DNA of 64,000 nucleotides, from assembly GCF_001425045.1 (NCBI RefSeq), contig NZ_LMDJ01000001.1:807859-871858 (forward strand). The letters run 5' to 3'. A program made the translations under genes and the position numbers. The stretch is from Massilia sp. Root351 (GTDB taxonomy: Bacteria; Pseudomonadota; Gammaproteobacteria; Burkholderiales; Burkholderiaceae_D). Shown in pieces: positions 20,812 to 30,211 of the stretch. The notes below the pieces were generated by a model, which saw only the letters and a program-made list of their open reading frames with translations, did not search any database and was not told the origin of the DNA. Positions within the stretch are counted from its first letter, which is position 1. The number at the start of each line of letters is the position of its first letter.

Positions 20812-21318
20812 ATGAATGAAACGACTGGCTTGCCGACGCTGGAAGGCGACGGCTTTATCTTGACGTCGGTGGACGGCCTGCTGCACGCGGCCAAGAGCGA
20901 CAGCTTGTGGTACCTGAGCTTCGGCCTGGCCTGCTGCGCGGTGGAGATGATGCAAGCTGCCGCCGCGCGCTACGACATGGACCGCTTCGGCATGGTGCCG
21001 CGCCCGTCGCCGCGCCACGCGGACCTGATGATCATCTCCGGCACGCTGACCAACAAGATGGCGCGCGCCGTGCGCCGCTCCTACGACCAGATGCCGGAGC
21101 CGCGCTACGTGGTGTCGATGGGCTCGTGCGCCAACGGCGGCGGCTACTACCACTACAGCTACTCGGTGGTGCGCGGCTGCGACCGCATCGTGCCGGTCGA
21201 TATCTATGTGCCGGGCTGCCCGCCCACGCCGGAAGCGTTGCTGTACGGTCTGCTCCAGCTGCAAAACAAGATACGCGGACCCAAGGCCGGGCGCTTGCCG
21301 AACGAAATCGCGCGCTGA
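20812..21318 (+). CDS. Orphan NuoB-like [4Fe-4S] protein (complex I subunit B paralogue)
   Basis: A 168-aa protein with all four cysteines of the N2 iron-sulfur cluster: the CC pair in [10 protein letters not shown], one in [10 protein letters not shown] and one in [13 protein letters not shown]. This is normal NuoB chemistry, in which N2 donates electrons to quinone. The start ATG has AGGGGAG upstream. Unlike true nuoB it is not in a nuo operon: the neighbours are an AraC regulator and a secreted beta-helix protein. It may be a spare subunit for complex I or part of another hydrogenase-like complex. Confidence 0.85.
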   Translation: MNETTGLPTLEGDGFILTSVDGLLHAAKSDSLWYLSFGLACCAVEMMQAAAARYDMDRFGMVPRPSPRHADLMIISGTLTNKMARAVRRSYDQMPEPRYVVSMGSCANGGGYYHYSYSVVRGCDRIVPVDIYVPGCPPTPEALLYGLLQLQNKIRGPKAGRLPNEIAR

Positions 21319-21379
21319 CACTTGCCGGACCGGTGTGCAGGCAGCGTAAAATTGCGATTCCGACTATCAGGAGAATTGC

Positions 21380-22600
21380 ATGATGACGTTGCGCGCCCGC
21401 AGCCTGGCCCTCGCAGTATCGATGAGTTTCGCACCTTGCGCCGCTTGGGCCGCGACCCTGACCGTGGGACCGGGCATGGCGTATGCGCGGCCCTGCCTGG
21501 CGTTTGCCGCCGCCCGCAGCGGCGACACGGTGGAGATCGAGGCCGGCCTCTATCCCGGCGAGGTATGCCGCATCACGCCCAATTTCCTCACCATCCGCGG
21601 CATGCGCGGACGCGCGCGCATCGACGCGCAGGGGCGCGGCGCGGAGGGCAAGGGCGCGTGGATCATCGCCGGCAACGACGTGACGGTCGACAACGTGGAG
21701 ATCTTCAACGCCAAGGTGTCCGACAAGAACGGCGCCGCGCTGCGCATCGAGGGCAACAACTTCACGCTGAAGAACAGCTTCCTGCACGACAACGAGAACG
21801 GCGTGCTGACCGGCGCCTCGCCCACCAGCCGCATCGTGATCGAGAACAGCGAGTTCGGGCGCAACGGCGACGGCAGCGGCCAGACCCACAACATCTATGT
21901 GGGGGATGTGGCCAGCCTGACGTTCCGCTTCAACTATTCGCACGACGCCAACATCGGCCACAACCTGAAGTCGCGCGCGCGCATCAACACCATCGCCTAC
22001 AACCGCTTCTCCAGCCTGGCGCCGGGCGAGAAGGGCAGCACCGCCGCCGGCCGGCCCAGCTTCGAGATCGACCTGCCGAACGCGGGCGCGGCCTACGTGC
22101 TGGGCAACGTGATCCAGCAGCCGGCCGACAACGACAACAATACCCTGCTGGCCTACGGCAACGAGGCCAGCGGCCCGAACGACATGCTGTACGTGGTGAA
22201 CAATACCTTCATCAACGACGACAAGCGCAACGGCGTGTTCGTGCGCGTGCATGAGCGCATCAAGACGCCGGCGCATATCCAGAACAATATCTTCGCCGGC
22301 AAGGGCATCGTGACCAACCAGGCTGCGGCGGTGCAGCGCCGCAACCACGCCGCCATGGAGGTTGAGTTCGTCGACCGCGCCAACTACGTGCTGGTGCCCA
22401 CCGAGAACGCCAAGATCATCAACGCCGGCGCCGAGCCGCCCATGCTGCCGTCCGGCGTGGCGCTGCGGCCCACCATGCAGTACAGGCATCCGGCCGGCGG
22501 CATGCAGCGGCCGGTGCTGGGCGCGCTGGACATCGGCGCCTACCAGGCGGTGATCGTGGAGAAGAGCAAGAAGAGCTGGTATGAGGGCTTGCTGAAGTAA
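21380..22600 (+). CDS. Secreted right-handed parallel beta-helix protein
   Basis: 406 aa with a signal peptide (MMTLRARSLALAVSMSFAPCAAWA). Behind it come many short repeats with the stacked pattern of a parallel beta-helix, for example NDVTVDNVEIFNAKVSDKNG, GNNFTLKNSFLHDNENG and SRIVIENSEFGRNGDG. Such folds occur in polysaccharide lyases, pectinases and carbohydrate-binding proteins. I see no sure catalytic signature, so the function stays open; an extracellular or periplasmic polysaccharide role is likely. Confidence 0.8.
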   Translation: MMTLRARSLALAVSMSFAPCAAWAATLTVGPGMAYARPCLAFAAARSGDTVEIEAGLYPGEVCRITPNFLTIRGMRGRARIDAQGRGAEGKGAWIIAGNDVTVDNVEIFNAKVSDKNGAALRIEGNNFTLKNSFLHDNENGVLTGASPTSRIVIENSEFGRNGDGSGQTHNIYVGDVASLTFRFNYSHDANIGHNLKSRARINTIAYNRFSSLAPGEKGSTAAGRPSFEIDLPNAGAAYVLGNVIQQPADNDNNTLLAYGNEASGPNDMLYVVNNTFINDDKRNGVFVRVHERIKTPAHIQNNIFAGKGIVTNQAAAVQRRNHAAMEVEFVDRANYVLVPTENAKIINAGAEPPMLPSGVALRPTMQYRHPAGGMQRPVLGALDIGAYQAVIVEKSKKSWYEGLLK

Positions 22601-22618
22601 GCCGCTGCCGGCGCGGCG

Positions 22619-23980
22619 TCAGCCCAGCATGCGCAGGAAGGCGCTGATCACCGGCGCGTTGGTCAGGTCGATCAGGAAGCCGCCGGTGGGCGGCACGATG
22701 GTGGTGGCGCGCGGCGCCGGGCCGCGCTGGCGGGTGATGGCGTCCATCGCGGCGACGGCGGTGGCGGTCGAGCCGATGCCATAGCCCGCCAGCCCCGCCG
22801 TGGCCACGCCGGCTTCATGGTTGCGGCCCAGCAGCGGCCACGCGATGGCGGCGCAAAACAGCAAGGTCAGCGCAATATTGACGGCCAGGATGGCCAGCAT
22901 GGGGCCGGCCACCGAGGCCAGGTCGGCCAGGTTCAGCGCGGCCAGTGTCACGGCCAGGAACAGCGGCAGCAGCACGGCGGCGATGCGGGCGATGGTCTCG
23001 CCGCGCAGCCAGGCGCCGCCCAGCGCATCATGGATGGCGCGCACCGCAAAGCCCAGCAGCAGGGCGCCCATGTAGGCGGGCAGGGCGGCGCCGGCGCGGT
23101 CCAGCCCGAAGCTCACCCAGGCGCCCGCCTTCACGCACGCGGCCACCACCAGCAGATGCAGCAGCGCGCCGCGCCCCAGCGCTGCAAGCGCGCGCGCGTC
23201 CGCGAAAAAATGGGCCACGGCAGGCGCCGCCCTGGCGCCTTGTGCCGTCATGCCGGTTGCCGCCCCGCCGGCGGCCGGGTGGGGCGCCGCGCGGCCCGGC
23301 TGATCGCTGGCAGCGTCCGTTGCCGTGCTGCCCTGCGCCGCGATGGGCGACACCTTGCGCAGCAGCCATGCGCCCAGCGGGCCGGACAGCAGCGCGCCCG
23401 CGACCAGGCCGAAGGTGGCGGCCGAGGCGCCGATGGCCGCCGCCGAGGCCAGCCCCGCCTGCTCGAAGCGCGACGCGAACCCGAGCGCGGTCCCATGCCC
23501 GCCCACCAGCGTCAGCGAGCCGCACGCCACGCCCAGCAAGGCCGGCGCGCCCAGCGCCACGGCCACCGCCGCGCCGGCGGCATTCTGCAGCGCCGCCAAT
23601 GCCGTGGTTGCCAGCAGCAGCACCAGCAGCATGCGTCCGCCGCCCAGCAGCACGCGCAGCGGCGCGCCCAGCCCCACGCAAGTGAAGAAGGCGATCAGCA
23701 GCGGCAGATTGAGATTTTTGGCCGGCCGCGCCAGCCATTCGATATCCGGCGTCACCAGCCAGGTCCACCAGCCTGCGTCGACCTTGGTGCCGAAACCGAC
23801 CGTGGCCAGCCCGGACAAATTGAGGCACAGGCAGGCCGCGCTGAACAGCAGCCCGCCCGCGACGGGAACAGGAATATTGATGCGCGCCAGCACCGGTATC
23901 CGCTTCAGCAGCCATTCGCCCAGCAACAGGATGGGGACGGCGAGCAGCAGCAGATACCAGGGAGAATATGCCGGCGTCAT
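22619..23980 (-). CDS. GltS-type sodium/glutamate symporter
   Basis: A 453-aa membrane protein with about 10-12 hydrophobic segments. The signature loop GSLTLVGGHGTALGFASRFE near residue 160 and a second inverted half (AGVATAGLAGYGIGSTATAVAAMDAI) are typical of the GltS/ESS family, Na+-coupled glutamate carriers. The central cytoplasmic loop holds an Ala/Gly/Pro-rich stretch of about 40 residues. GltS-family members other than E. coli GltS have uncertain substrates. Confidence 0.82.
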   Translation of the reverse strand: MTPAYSPWYLLLLAVPILLLGEWLLKRIPVLARINIPVPVAGGLLFSAACLCLNLSGLATVGFGTKVDAGWWTWLVTPDIEWLARPAKNLNLPLLIAFFTCVGLGAPLRVLLGGGRMLLVLLLATTALAALQNAAGAAVAVALGAPALLGVACGSLTLVGGHGTALGFASRFEQAGLASAAAIGASAATFGLVAGALLSGPLGAWLLRKVSPIAAQGSTATDAASDQPGRAAPHPAAGGAATGMTAQGARAAPAVAHFFADARALAALGRGALLHLLVVAACVKAGAWVSFGLDRAGAALPAYMGALLLGFAVRAIHDALGGAWLRGETIARIAAVLLPLFLAVTLAALNLADLASVAGPMLAILAVNIALTLLFCAAIAWPLLGRNHEAGVATAGLAGYGIGSTATAVAAMDAITRQRGPAPRATTIVPPTGGFLIDLTNAPVISAFLRMLG

Positions 23981-23987
23981 CGGCCGC

Positions 23988-24305
23988 TTACTTCTTGGCG
24001 CTCAGGCATTCCTTCATGAAGGCCTTGCGTTCATCGCCTTTCTTGCCGGCGGCGTCGGCGTTGCAGGTCTTCATTTTGGTCTGTTGGGTCACGGGCGCGG
24101 CCGGCTTGGCGCTCAGGCAATCCTTCATGAAAGCCTTGCGCTCATCGCCTTTTTTGCCGGCGGCGTCGGCGTTGCAGGTCGCCATCTTGGACTGCTGCGA
24201 ATTCTTTGGCGCCGACGCCGCCGGCGCTGCCTCAGGCGCCGCGGATGCGGAAGCGGCGGAAGCGAAAGCGGCGACAGCAGCGATAACAGCAATAATTTTT
24301 TTCAT
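23988..24305 (-). CDS. PsiF-repeat periplasmic protein
   Basis: 105 aa: a signal peptide (MKKIIAVIAAVAAFASAASA), an Ala/Pro linker and two copies of the PsiF repeat. The copies read KMATCNADAAGKKGDERKAF and KMKTCNADAAGKKGDERKAF, followed by MK(D/E)CLSAK. PsiF was named for phosphate-starvation induction in E. coli; its function is unknown. It ends 7 bp before the GltS-type gene start and may share its transcript. No Pho box is visible upstream. Confidence 0.88.
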   Translation of the reverse strand: MKKIIAVIAAVAAFASAASASAAPEAAPAASAPKNSQQSKMATCNADAAGKKGDERKAFMKDCLSAKPAAPVTQQTKMKTCNADAAGKKGDERKAFMKECLSAKK

Positions 24306-24419
24306 GGACGTATTCCTGTAAAGTTGAGTGGCGAAACTGCAAGGCTAACTATACGACAGTATTTCTGAATTCATGTTACTTAAGTGTATTTGAAGCAACA
24401 CAACGTAAAGGAGCGGGCG

Positions 24420-24848
24420 ATGCAAACTTTGAACAAGCGGAAATTGACGATGGCGGCCACGGCCGCAGTGGTGCTGGCGTTCGCCAGCGGTTGCAGCACC
24501 ACCCCGGCCGCGCCGCCGAGCGCCGCGCTGACTGGCACGTCGTGGCAGCTGGCCGATCTGGGCGGCCAGCCCGCCGGCAAGCAGTCCTTGCAGTTCGACT
24601 CGTCGAAAGGCATGGTGTCCGGCAGCGGCGGCTGCAACAGCTTCACCGGTGCCTATCAGTGGAGCGGCAAGTCCCTGAAGATGGGGCCGCTCGCGTCCAC
24701 CCGCCGCGCCTGCACGGATGAATCCGCCAGCCGTCAGGAAAATGCCTACTTGCAGGCGCTGGACGCCACCCGCACCTGGCAAGTGGAAGGCAAGACCCTG
24801 ATCCTCAGCGGCGACAGCGGCCAAGTAGCCCGTTTTACCGCACAGTAG
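24420..24848 (+). CDS. META-domain lipoprotein (HslJ-like)
   Basis: 142 aa from the ATG at 24420, which has AAAGGAG upstream. The N-terminus is a lipoprotein signal with lipobox FASGC, so it should be membrane-anchored. The body is a META domain: GTSWQLADLGGQPAG, SGSGGCNSFTGAYQ, TRRACTDESASRQENAYLQAL and the closing LILSGDSGQVARFTAQ. In E. coli the related HslJ is heat-inducible and linked to novobiocin resistance. Precise role unknown. Confidence 0.88.
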   Translation: MQTLNKRKLTMAATAAVVLAFASGCSTTPAAPPSAALTGTSWQLADLGGQPAGKQSLQFDSSKGMVSGSGGCNSFTGAYQWSGKSLKMGPLASTRRACTDESASRQENAYLQALDATRTWQVEGKTLILSGDSGQVARFTAQ

Positions 24849-25024
24849 CAGCGATTCCGGCGCAGCCCGGCAATGCGGCCCGTCGCAGGGCCCTATGGGC
24901 CTGGGAATGGACATTGTTTTGTGTATGAATTCGTCCAAGACTATGCCCGAACGGGCTGCATCACAAGCACACCACAGGACCGTACGTTATTATTCGCTCA
25001 CCAATATTTCCTGCGGGAGCAGCG

Positions 25025-26284
25025 ATGAGCAAACGGGCTGGCGGGTTGACGGTGGCGAGGGCAGCGGCGCGGGTCGCGTTGATGGCGCTGGCGGCGGGGG
25101 CGGTCGGGCACGCGGCGGCGGCCGCGGCGGGCAAGCCGGACCAGGCGCTGCTGGCCAAGGCTGAGCAGGCCAGGCCGGAGGCGCTCAAGCTGCTGGAGCG
25201 CCTCGTCAATATCGACTCGGGCACCTTCAACGGGCCTGGCCTGGACCGGGTCGGCGCCCTCGCGCAGGAGGAGCTCAAGCGGCTGGGCGCGCAAGTGGAA
25301 ACCTTCGCCGCCACGCCTGCGCTGAGCCGCAACATCCAGGCCACGTTGACCGGCACCGGCAAGGGCCGCATCCTGCTGGTGGCGCACATGGATACGGTGT
25401 TCCCGGACGGCGCAGCCGCCGCGCGGCCGTTCCGCATCGAGGGCGCGCGGGCCTATGGTCCCGGCATCATGGACGACAAGGGCGGCATCGTGATCGCGCT
25501 GACGGCGCTGAAGATATTGAAGCAGTCCGGCGACACCGGCTACGGCAAGATCACCGTGCTGCTCAACACCAACGAGGAAACCGGTTCGCACGGCACGCGC
25601 GCGCTGATGGAGAAGCTGTCCAGGGAACACGACGTGGCGCTGAACCTGGAGCCGGGCCGCCCGGCCGACGGTCTGGTGGTGGTGCGCAAGGGCAGCGGCG
25701 AAATCGCGCTGGAAGTGACCGGCAAGGCTGCCCACGCGGGCGTGGCGCCGGATTCCGGCCGCAACGCGGCCATGGAGGCGGCGCACCAGATGCTGCAGCT
25801 GGCCAAGCTGGCGGACCCGGCCAAGCAGACCACCGTCAATTTCACCGTCATCAAGTCCGGCGAGCGCAGCAATGTGATCCCGGACCGGGCCACGGCGGAG
25901 GCGGACGTGCGGGTGGCGGTGCCGGAGGAATTCGACCGCGTGGAGCAGGACCTGGCGCGCATCTCGGCCCACCGCCTGATCCCGGACACCGAGGTCAGCG
26001 CCAGGCTGCGGCGCGGATTCCCGCCGATGCCGACAAGCCCGGTGACGGACGCGGTGGCCGCCAAGGCGCAGGCGGTATATGGGGAACTGGGCCGCAAGCT
26101 GACGCTGGAGAGCTCCGGCGGCGCGGCCGACGCCAGCCTCACCTACGCCGCCGGCGTGCCGACCGTCGACGGGCTGGGAATAGTCGGCGGCGCGATCCAC
26201 ACGCCGGAGGAATATGCGGAAGTGGAGTCCATCGCGCCGCGTGTCTACCTGCTGGCGCGGCTGATTCAGGAGTACGGGCGCTAG
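25025..26284 (+). CDS. Periplasmic M20 metallopeptidase (glutamate carboxypeptidase type)
   Basis: 419 aa with a signal peptide ending AAAAAAG near residue 38. The di-zinc M20 ligands are all visible: His and Asp in LVAHMDTVFP, Asp in YGPGIMDDKGG, the catalytic Glu and ligand Glu in NTNEETGSHG, and a C-terminal His in GGAIHTPEEY. The closest well-known relatives are carboxypeptidase G2 enzymes, which release C-terminal glutamate from folates and peptides. The stop codon overlaps a REP-like stem-loop. Confidence 0.88.
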   Translation: MSKRAGGLTVARAAARVALMALAAGAVGHAAAAAAGKPDQALLAKAEQARPEALKLLERLVNIDSGTFNGPGLDRVGALAQEELKRLGAQVETFAATPALSRNIQATLTGTGKGRILLVAHMDTVFPDGAAAARPFRIEGARAYGPGIMDDKGGIVIALTALKILKQSGDTGYGKITVLLNTNEETGSHGTRALMEKLSREHDVALNLEPGRPADGLVVVRKGSGEIALEVTGKAAHAGVAPDSGRNAAMEAAHQMLQLAKLADPAKQTTVNFTVIKSGERSNVIPDRATAEADVRVAVPEEFDRVEQDLARISAHRLIPDTEVSARLRRGFPPMPTSPVTDAVAAKAQAVYGELGRKLTLESSGGAADASLTYAAGVPTVDGLGIVGGAIHTPEEYAEVESIAPRVYLLARLIQEYGR

Positions 26285-26356
26285 CGGCGGGCGCCTGGCG
26301 GGTTTGGGCGTGCCTGCCGCTAGCCGCCCTACGGCCTGGGCTTAGGGCGTAGGGCG
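26280..26356. repeat. REP-like double stem-loop
   Basis: Two adjacent inverted repeats lie between convergent genes. The first is GCTAGCGGC (26280-26288) with GCCGCTAGC (26316-26324). The second is CGCCCTACG (26325-26333) with CGTAGGGCG (26348-26356). The GTAGGGCGGG core is shared with the element at 34960-35037. The left arm contains the stop codon of the M20 peptidase. It may act as a terminator or mRNA stabiliser. Confidence 0.65.
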
Positions 26357-26363
26357 GGCGGGT

Positions 26364-27245
26364 TCATGCCTTGGCCAGCAGCGCGATGGCGGCGCTGGCG
26401 GCGCCGGCGATGATGTCTTCGCGGTAGCCGGCGTCTTCCTTGTTGTGCGCGGTGTAGACCGCGATGACGATGGGTGCCTGGCCGGGCGGCCAGATCACCG
26501 CGACGTCGTTGCGCGCGCCGTAGGCGCCGCCGCCGGTCTTGTCGCCCACGGTCCAGCCGGCCGGCGTGCCTGCGCGGATCAGCTTGCCGCCCGTGGTGTT
26601 GCCCACCAGCCAGTCCTTCAGCTGTTGGCGCTGCGGCGCGGGCAGGGCGTCGCCCACCACCAGCGCCTGCAGGCTGCGCATCATCGCCAGCGGCGTGGTG
26701 GTGTCGCGCGGGTCGCCGGGAATGGCGCTGTTCAGTTCGGTTTCCCAGCGGTCCAGCCGGAACGCGGTGTCGCCGATGCTGCGCGCGAACGCCGTCACCG
26801 CTTCCGGGCCGCCCAGCACTTTCATCAGCAGGTTGGCGGCCGGGTTGTCGCTGTACTGCACGGTGGCCGCGCACAGTTCCGCCACCGTCATGCCCTGGGC
26901 GAGGTTCTTTTCAGTGATGGGCGCGTGCGGCACCAGGTCTTGCCTGGTGTAGCCAATGCGCCTGTTCAGCAGCGTCGCGTCGCTGGCGCTGCGTTGCAGG
27001 ATGGCGCCGGCCAGCATGGCCTTGAAGGTGCTGCACACCGGAAAGCGTTCGCCCGTGCGGTGCCCGACTTGCCTGCCGTTGGCCAGGTTGATGGCGCAGA
27101 CGCCCAGCCGTCCGCCCAGGTCTTTCTCCAGCGCCGCGAATGCGGTCAGGGGCTGGTCGGGCGCGTTGGGCGCATCGAGCGCCCATGCTTGATGGATGAT
27201 GACAGGGGTAAGGACGGTGGCGCCCAGAAAATGACGACGTTGCAT
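26364..27245 (-). CDS. Class A beta-lactamase with Tat signal
   Basis: 293 aa. The start [12 protein letters not shown] is a twin-arginine type leader. All class A catalytic motifs are intact: the active-site Ser and Lys in CSTFKAML, the SDN loop in QYSDNPAAN, the omega-loop Glu in RWETELNSA, and KTG in [11 protein letters not shown]. It should therefore hydrolyse penicillins and perhaps cephalosporins in the periplasm; spectrum cannot be read from sequence. No AmpR-like regulator is next to it. Its ATG shares a base with the uraH stop codon (TGATG), implying translational coupling to a purine-catabolism gene. Confidence 0.93.
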   Translation of the reverse strand: MQRRHFLGATVLTPVIIHQAWALDAPNAPDQPLTAFAALEKDLGGRLGVCAINLANGRQVGHRTGERFPVCSTFKAMLAGAILQRSASDATLLNRRIGYTRQDLVPHAPITEKNLAQGMTVAELCAATVQYSDNPAANLLMKVLGGPEAVTAFARSIGDTAFRLDRWETELNSAIPGDPRDTTTPLAMMRSLQALVVGDALPAPQRQQLKDWLVGNTTGGKLIRAGTPAGWTVGDKTGGGAYGARNDVAVIWPPGQAPIVIAVYTAHNKEDAGYREDIIAGAASAAIALLAKA

Positions 27246-27598
27246 CAGCTGCCTCGGTAAGTGGAATAGGACCACGGCGTGACCACCAGTGGCACGTGAT
27301 AATTCTGTGCTGGGTCGGCAATGCCGAACGCCAGCGTCACCAGATCGATGAATCGCGGGGATGGCAAGTCTACCCCCTGGCCGGCGAAATAGTCGCCCGC
27401 GTTGAACACCAGTTCGTACTGGCCGGCCTTCATGCTGTCGCCTTCCAGCAGCGGCGTGGCGCAGCGGCCGTCGGCATTGGTGATATCCATCTTCAGCAAG
27501 ACCTTGCCCTCCGGCTTCACTTCAAACAGCGCCACTTTCACCCCTGCGCCGGGCTTGCCGGCGGCGGTGTCGAGCACGTGCGTACTGAGCTTTCCCAT
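27245..27598 (-). CDS. uraH: 5-hydroxyisourate hydrolase (transthyretin-like)
   Basis: Hydrolyses 5-hydroxyisourate to OHCU, the second step of urate breakdown. 117 aa starting [17 protein letters not shown], with the family features [16 protein letters not shown] and the terminal YRGS signature with the catalytic His/Arg environment. There is no signal peptide. It is divergent from puuE. Candidate promoter: TTGCCG-N18-TACGAT on the minus strand within 27599-27680. Confidence 0.95.
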   Translation of the reverse strand: MGKLSTHVLDTAAGKPGAGVKVALFEVKPEGKVLLKMDITNADGRCATPLLEGDSMKAGQYELVFNAGDYFAGQGVDLPSPRFIDLVTLAFGIADPAQNYHVPLVVTPWSYSTYRGS

Positions 27599-27680
27599 GG
27601 TGTTTCCTATATCCGTTGAGTGAATCACGCTATCGTACAAAACCTATACTGATGTCGGCAATGCCATATATTATTGGCGG

Positions 27681-28634
27681 ATGAGCACTTACGACAACTA
27701 CCCCCGCGACATGATCGGCTACGGCCGCACTCCACCCCATGCGCAATGGCCGGGCGGCGCCCGCGTGGCGCTGCAGTTCGTTCTCAACTACGAAGAGGGC
27801 GCCGAGAACAACGTGCTGCACGGCGACCCGGCGTCCGAAACGTTCCTGTCCGAGATCATAGGCGCTGCGGCGTTTCCGATGCGCCACCTTAGCATGGAGA
27901 CGATCTACGAGTACGGCTCGCGCGCCGGCTTGTGGCGCCTGCTGCGCATGTTCGAGGAACGCAAGCTGCCGCTGACCATTTTCGGCGTCTCCATGGCGCT
28001 CAAGCGCAATCCGGAGGCGGTGGCCGCCTTCCAGGAACTGAACCACGAAATCGCCTGCCACGGCCTGCGCTGGATCTCCTACCAGAACATGGACGAGGCC
28101 ACCGAGCGCGCGCATATGAAGGAGGCGGTCGAGATCATCAAGGACCTGACCGGCAGCGCCCCGCAAGGCTGGTACACCGGCCGCGACTCGCCCAACACCC
28201 ACAAGCTGGTGATGGAGCACGGCGGTTTCCGCTACGACGCCGACCACTACGGCGACGACTTGCCGTTCTGGCTGCCGGTGGCGCACAAGAACGAGGCGGG
28301 GCTGGATGTGGTGAGCCCGCAACTGATCGTGCCCTACACGCTGGACACCAACGACATGCGTTTTGCCGCCATGCAGGGATTTAATTCCGGCACCCAGTTC
28401 TTCGACTACCTGAAGGATGCCTTTGACACGCTGTACGCCGAGGGCGACCCGGATGGCCTGAACCGGCCGAAAATGCTGTCCATCGGCCTGCATTGCCGCC
28501 TGATCGGGCGTCCCGGCCGCGCCGCCGCGCTGGCGCGCTTCCTGGATTACGTGCAGAGCGTGGACAAAGTGTGGATCACGCGCCGCATCGATATCGCCGA
28601 GCACTGGCACGCAACCCATCCTTATTTGGTTTGA
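27681..28634 (+). CDS. puuE: Allantoinase PuuE (polysaccharide deacetylase family)
   Basis: Converts allantoin to allantoate without the classical amidohydrolase fold. The 317-aa protein starts MSTYDNYPRDMIGYGRTPPH and has the family's LNYEEGAENNVLHGD, LTIFGVSMALKRNPE and NHEIACHGLRWI segments. The uraH gene is divergent 82 bp away. xdhA starts 85 bp downstream, with its own promoter overlapping the puuE stop. Uricase and OHCU decarboxylase are not in this window. Confidence 0.94.
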   Translation: MSTYDNYPRDMIGYGRTPPHAQWPGGARVALQFVLNYEEGAENNVLHGDPASETFLSEIIGAAAFPMRHLSMETIYEYGSRAGLWRLLRMFEERKLPLTIFGVSMALKRNPEAVAAFQELNHEIACHGLRWISYQNMDEATERAHMKEAVEIIKDLTGSAPQGWYTGRDSPNTHKLVMEHGGFRYDADHYGDDLPFWLPVAHKNEAGLDVVSPQLIVPYTLDTNDMRFAAMQGFNSGTQFFDYLKDAFDTLYAEGDPDGLNRPKMLSIGLHCRLIGRPGRAAALARFLDYVQSVDKVWITRRIDIAEHWHATHPYLV

Positions 28635-28660
28635 CGAATATCTGACATCATCAGAATAAT
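28631..28660 (+). promoter_or_regulatory. Sigma-70 promoter of xdhABC-guaD
   Basis: TTGACG (28631-28636, 5/6) and AATAAT (28655-28660, 5/6) are 18 bp apart. The -35 overlaps the puuE stop codon. Predicted start is near 28667, giving a leader of about 53 bases before xdhA. Confidence 0.6.
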
Positions 28661-28719
28661 ATAAGTAACGGGGGCCGTGAACTGCTAACCTTGTAATCTG
28701 GGACAACGCCGAGGCTACA

Positions 28720-30186
28720 ATGTCAGATCCGATTCGTTTTTACTACCGGGGCGCCGTGCACGAAGTGAGCACGGCCTCGCCGACGCAGACCGTGCTGCAG
28801 CATTTGCGCGAAGATCTGCATTGCACGGGCACCAAGGAAGGCTGCGCCGAAGGCGACTGCGGCGCCTGCACGGTGGTGGTCGGCTCGCTGGTCGACGGCC
28901 AGGTCGAGCTCAAGTCCGTCAATTCCTGCATCCAGTTCACCCCCACGCTGGACGGCAAGGCCCTGTTTACCGTGGAAGACCTGCAGCAGCCGGACGGCGC
29001 GCTGCACCCGGTGCAGCAGGCGCTGGTGGAATGCCACGGCTCCCAATGCGGTTTCTGCACCCCCGGTTTTGTCATGTCCCTGTGGGGCATGTACCTGAAA
29101 AACGACGCGCAGCCCTGCGCCCGCAAGGAAGTGGACGACGCGCTGTCCGGCAACCTGTGCCGCTGCACCGGCTACCGTCCCATCCTCGACGCCGCCCACC
29201 GCATGACCGAACTGCCCAAGGTGGAGTTCGACCGCGCCGCGCTGGCGCGGCAGCTGGAAGCGCTCAAGCGCGACAAGCTTGCCACCTACAGCGTGGGCGA
29301 GCGCCACTTCCACGCGCCGCGCACCCTGGACGAACTGACCGCGCTGCGCGCCGCGCGCCCGTCCGCACTGATCCTGGCCGGCTCCACCGACGTCGGCCTG
29401 TGGGTGACCAAGCAGATGCGCGAACTGGACGACATCATCTACCTCGGCCACGTCGACGCGCTGAAGACCATCGAGCGGGACGGCGCCATGCTGGAAATCG
29501 GCGCCGGCGTGCCGCTGAACGACGCCTACAACGCGCTGCGCCGGCACTACCCGGAGCAGCTGTCGGAAATGCAGCAGCGCTTTGCCTCGCTGCCGATCCG
29601 CAACGCCGGCACCCTGGGCGGCAACGTCGCCAACGGCTCGCCCATCGGCGACTCCATGCCGTGGATGATCGCACTGGGCAGCGAAGTGGTGCTGCGCGGC
29701 CCGGCCGGCACGCGCACGCTGGCGCTGGAAGCGTTTTATCTCGACTACCAGAAGAAGGATCTGCGTGCGGACGAATTCGTGCAGGCGGTGCGCGTGCCGC
29801 TGCCGCGCGCGGGCCTGCAGTTCCGCACTTACAAGCTGGCCAAGCGCTTCGACCAGGACATTTCCGCCGTGTGCGCCGCCTTCGCCTTCACGCTGGACGC
29901 GGGCGTGGTGCGCGACGCCCGCATCGCCTTCGGCGGCATGGCCGCCACGCCCAAGCGCGCCGCGCTGGCCGAAGCGGCGCTGAAGGGCAGGCCGTGGAGC
30001 GAGGACAACCTGGCCATCGCCATGGAGGCGCTGGCGCAGGACTACAAGCCGCTGAGCGACATGCGCGCCTCCAGCGAATACCGCATGAAGACTGCGCAGA
30101 ACCTGCTGCGCCGCTTCTGGTTCGAAACCCGTGTTGACGCGCCGCTCGCGGCGAATGCCGTAAACGCGTTCGCCTGCCGCGCGTAA
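28720..30186 (+). CDS. xdhA: Xanthine dehydrogenase small subunit (2Fe-2S and FAD)
   Basis: 488 aa. The first ferredoxin cluster ligands are in [18 protein letters not shown] (about residues 38-55) and the second in [13 protein letters not shown] and [12 protein letters not shown]. The FAD domain has the LAGSTDVGL and [18 protein letters not shown] motifs. It passes electrons from the molybdenum site of XdhB to NAD+. The start has GAGG upstream and begins [16 protein letters not shown]. First gene of xdhABC-guaD. Confidence 0.96.
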   Translation: MSDPIRFYYRGAVHEVSTASPTQTVLQHLREDLHCTGTKEGCAEGDCGACTVVVGSLVDGQVELKSVNSCIQFTPTLDGKALFTVEDLQQPDGALHPVQQALVECHGSQCGFCTPGFVMSLWGMYLKNDAQPCARKEVDDALSGNLCRCTGYRPILDAAHRMTELPKVEFDRAALARQLEALKRDKLATYSVGERHFHAPRTLDELTALRAARPSALILAGSTDVGLWVTKQMRELDDIIYLGHVDALKTIERDGAMLEIGAGVPLNDAYNALRRHYPEQLSEMQQRFASLPIRNAGTLGGNVANGSPIGDSMPWMIALGSEVVLRGPAGTRTLALEAFYLDYQKKDLRADEFVQAVRVPLPRAGLQFRTYKLAKRFDQDISAVCAAFAFTLDAGVVRDARIAFGGMAATPKRAALAEAALKGRPWSEDNLAIAMEALAQDYKPLSDMRASSEYRMKTAQNLLRRFWFETRVDAPLAANAVNAFACRA

Positions 30187-30211
30187 CGGAAACAGAGGAA
30201 GAGGAGCCGCC

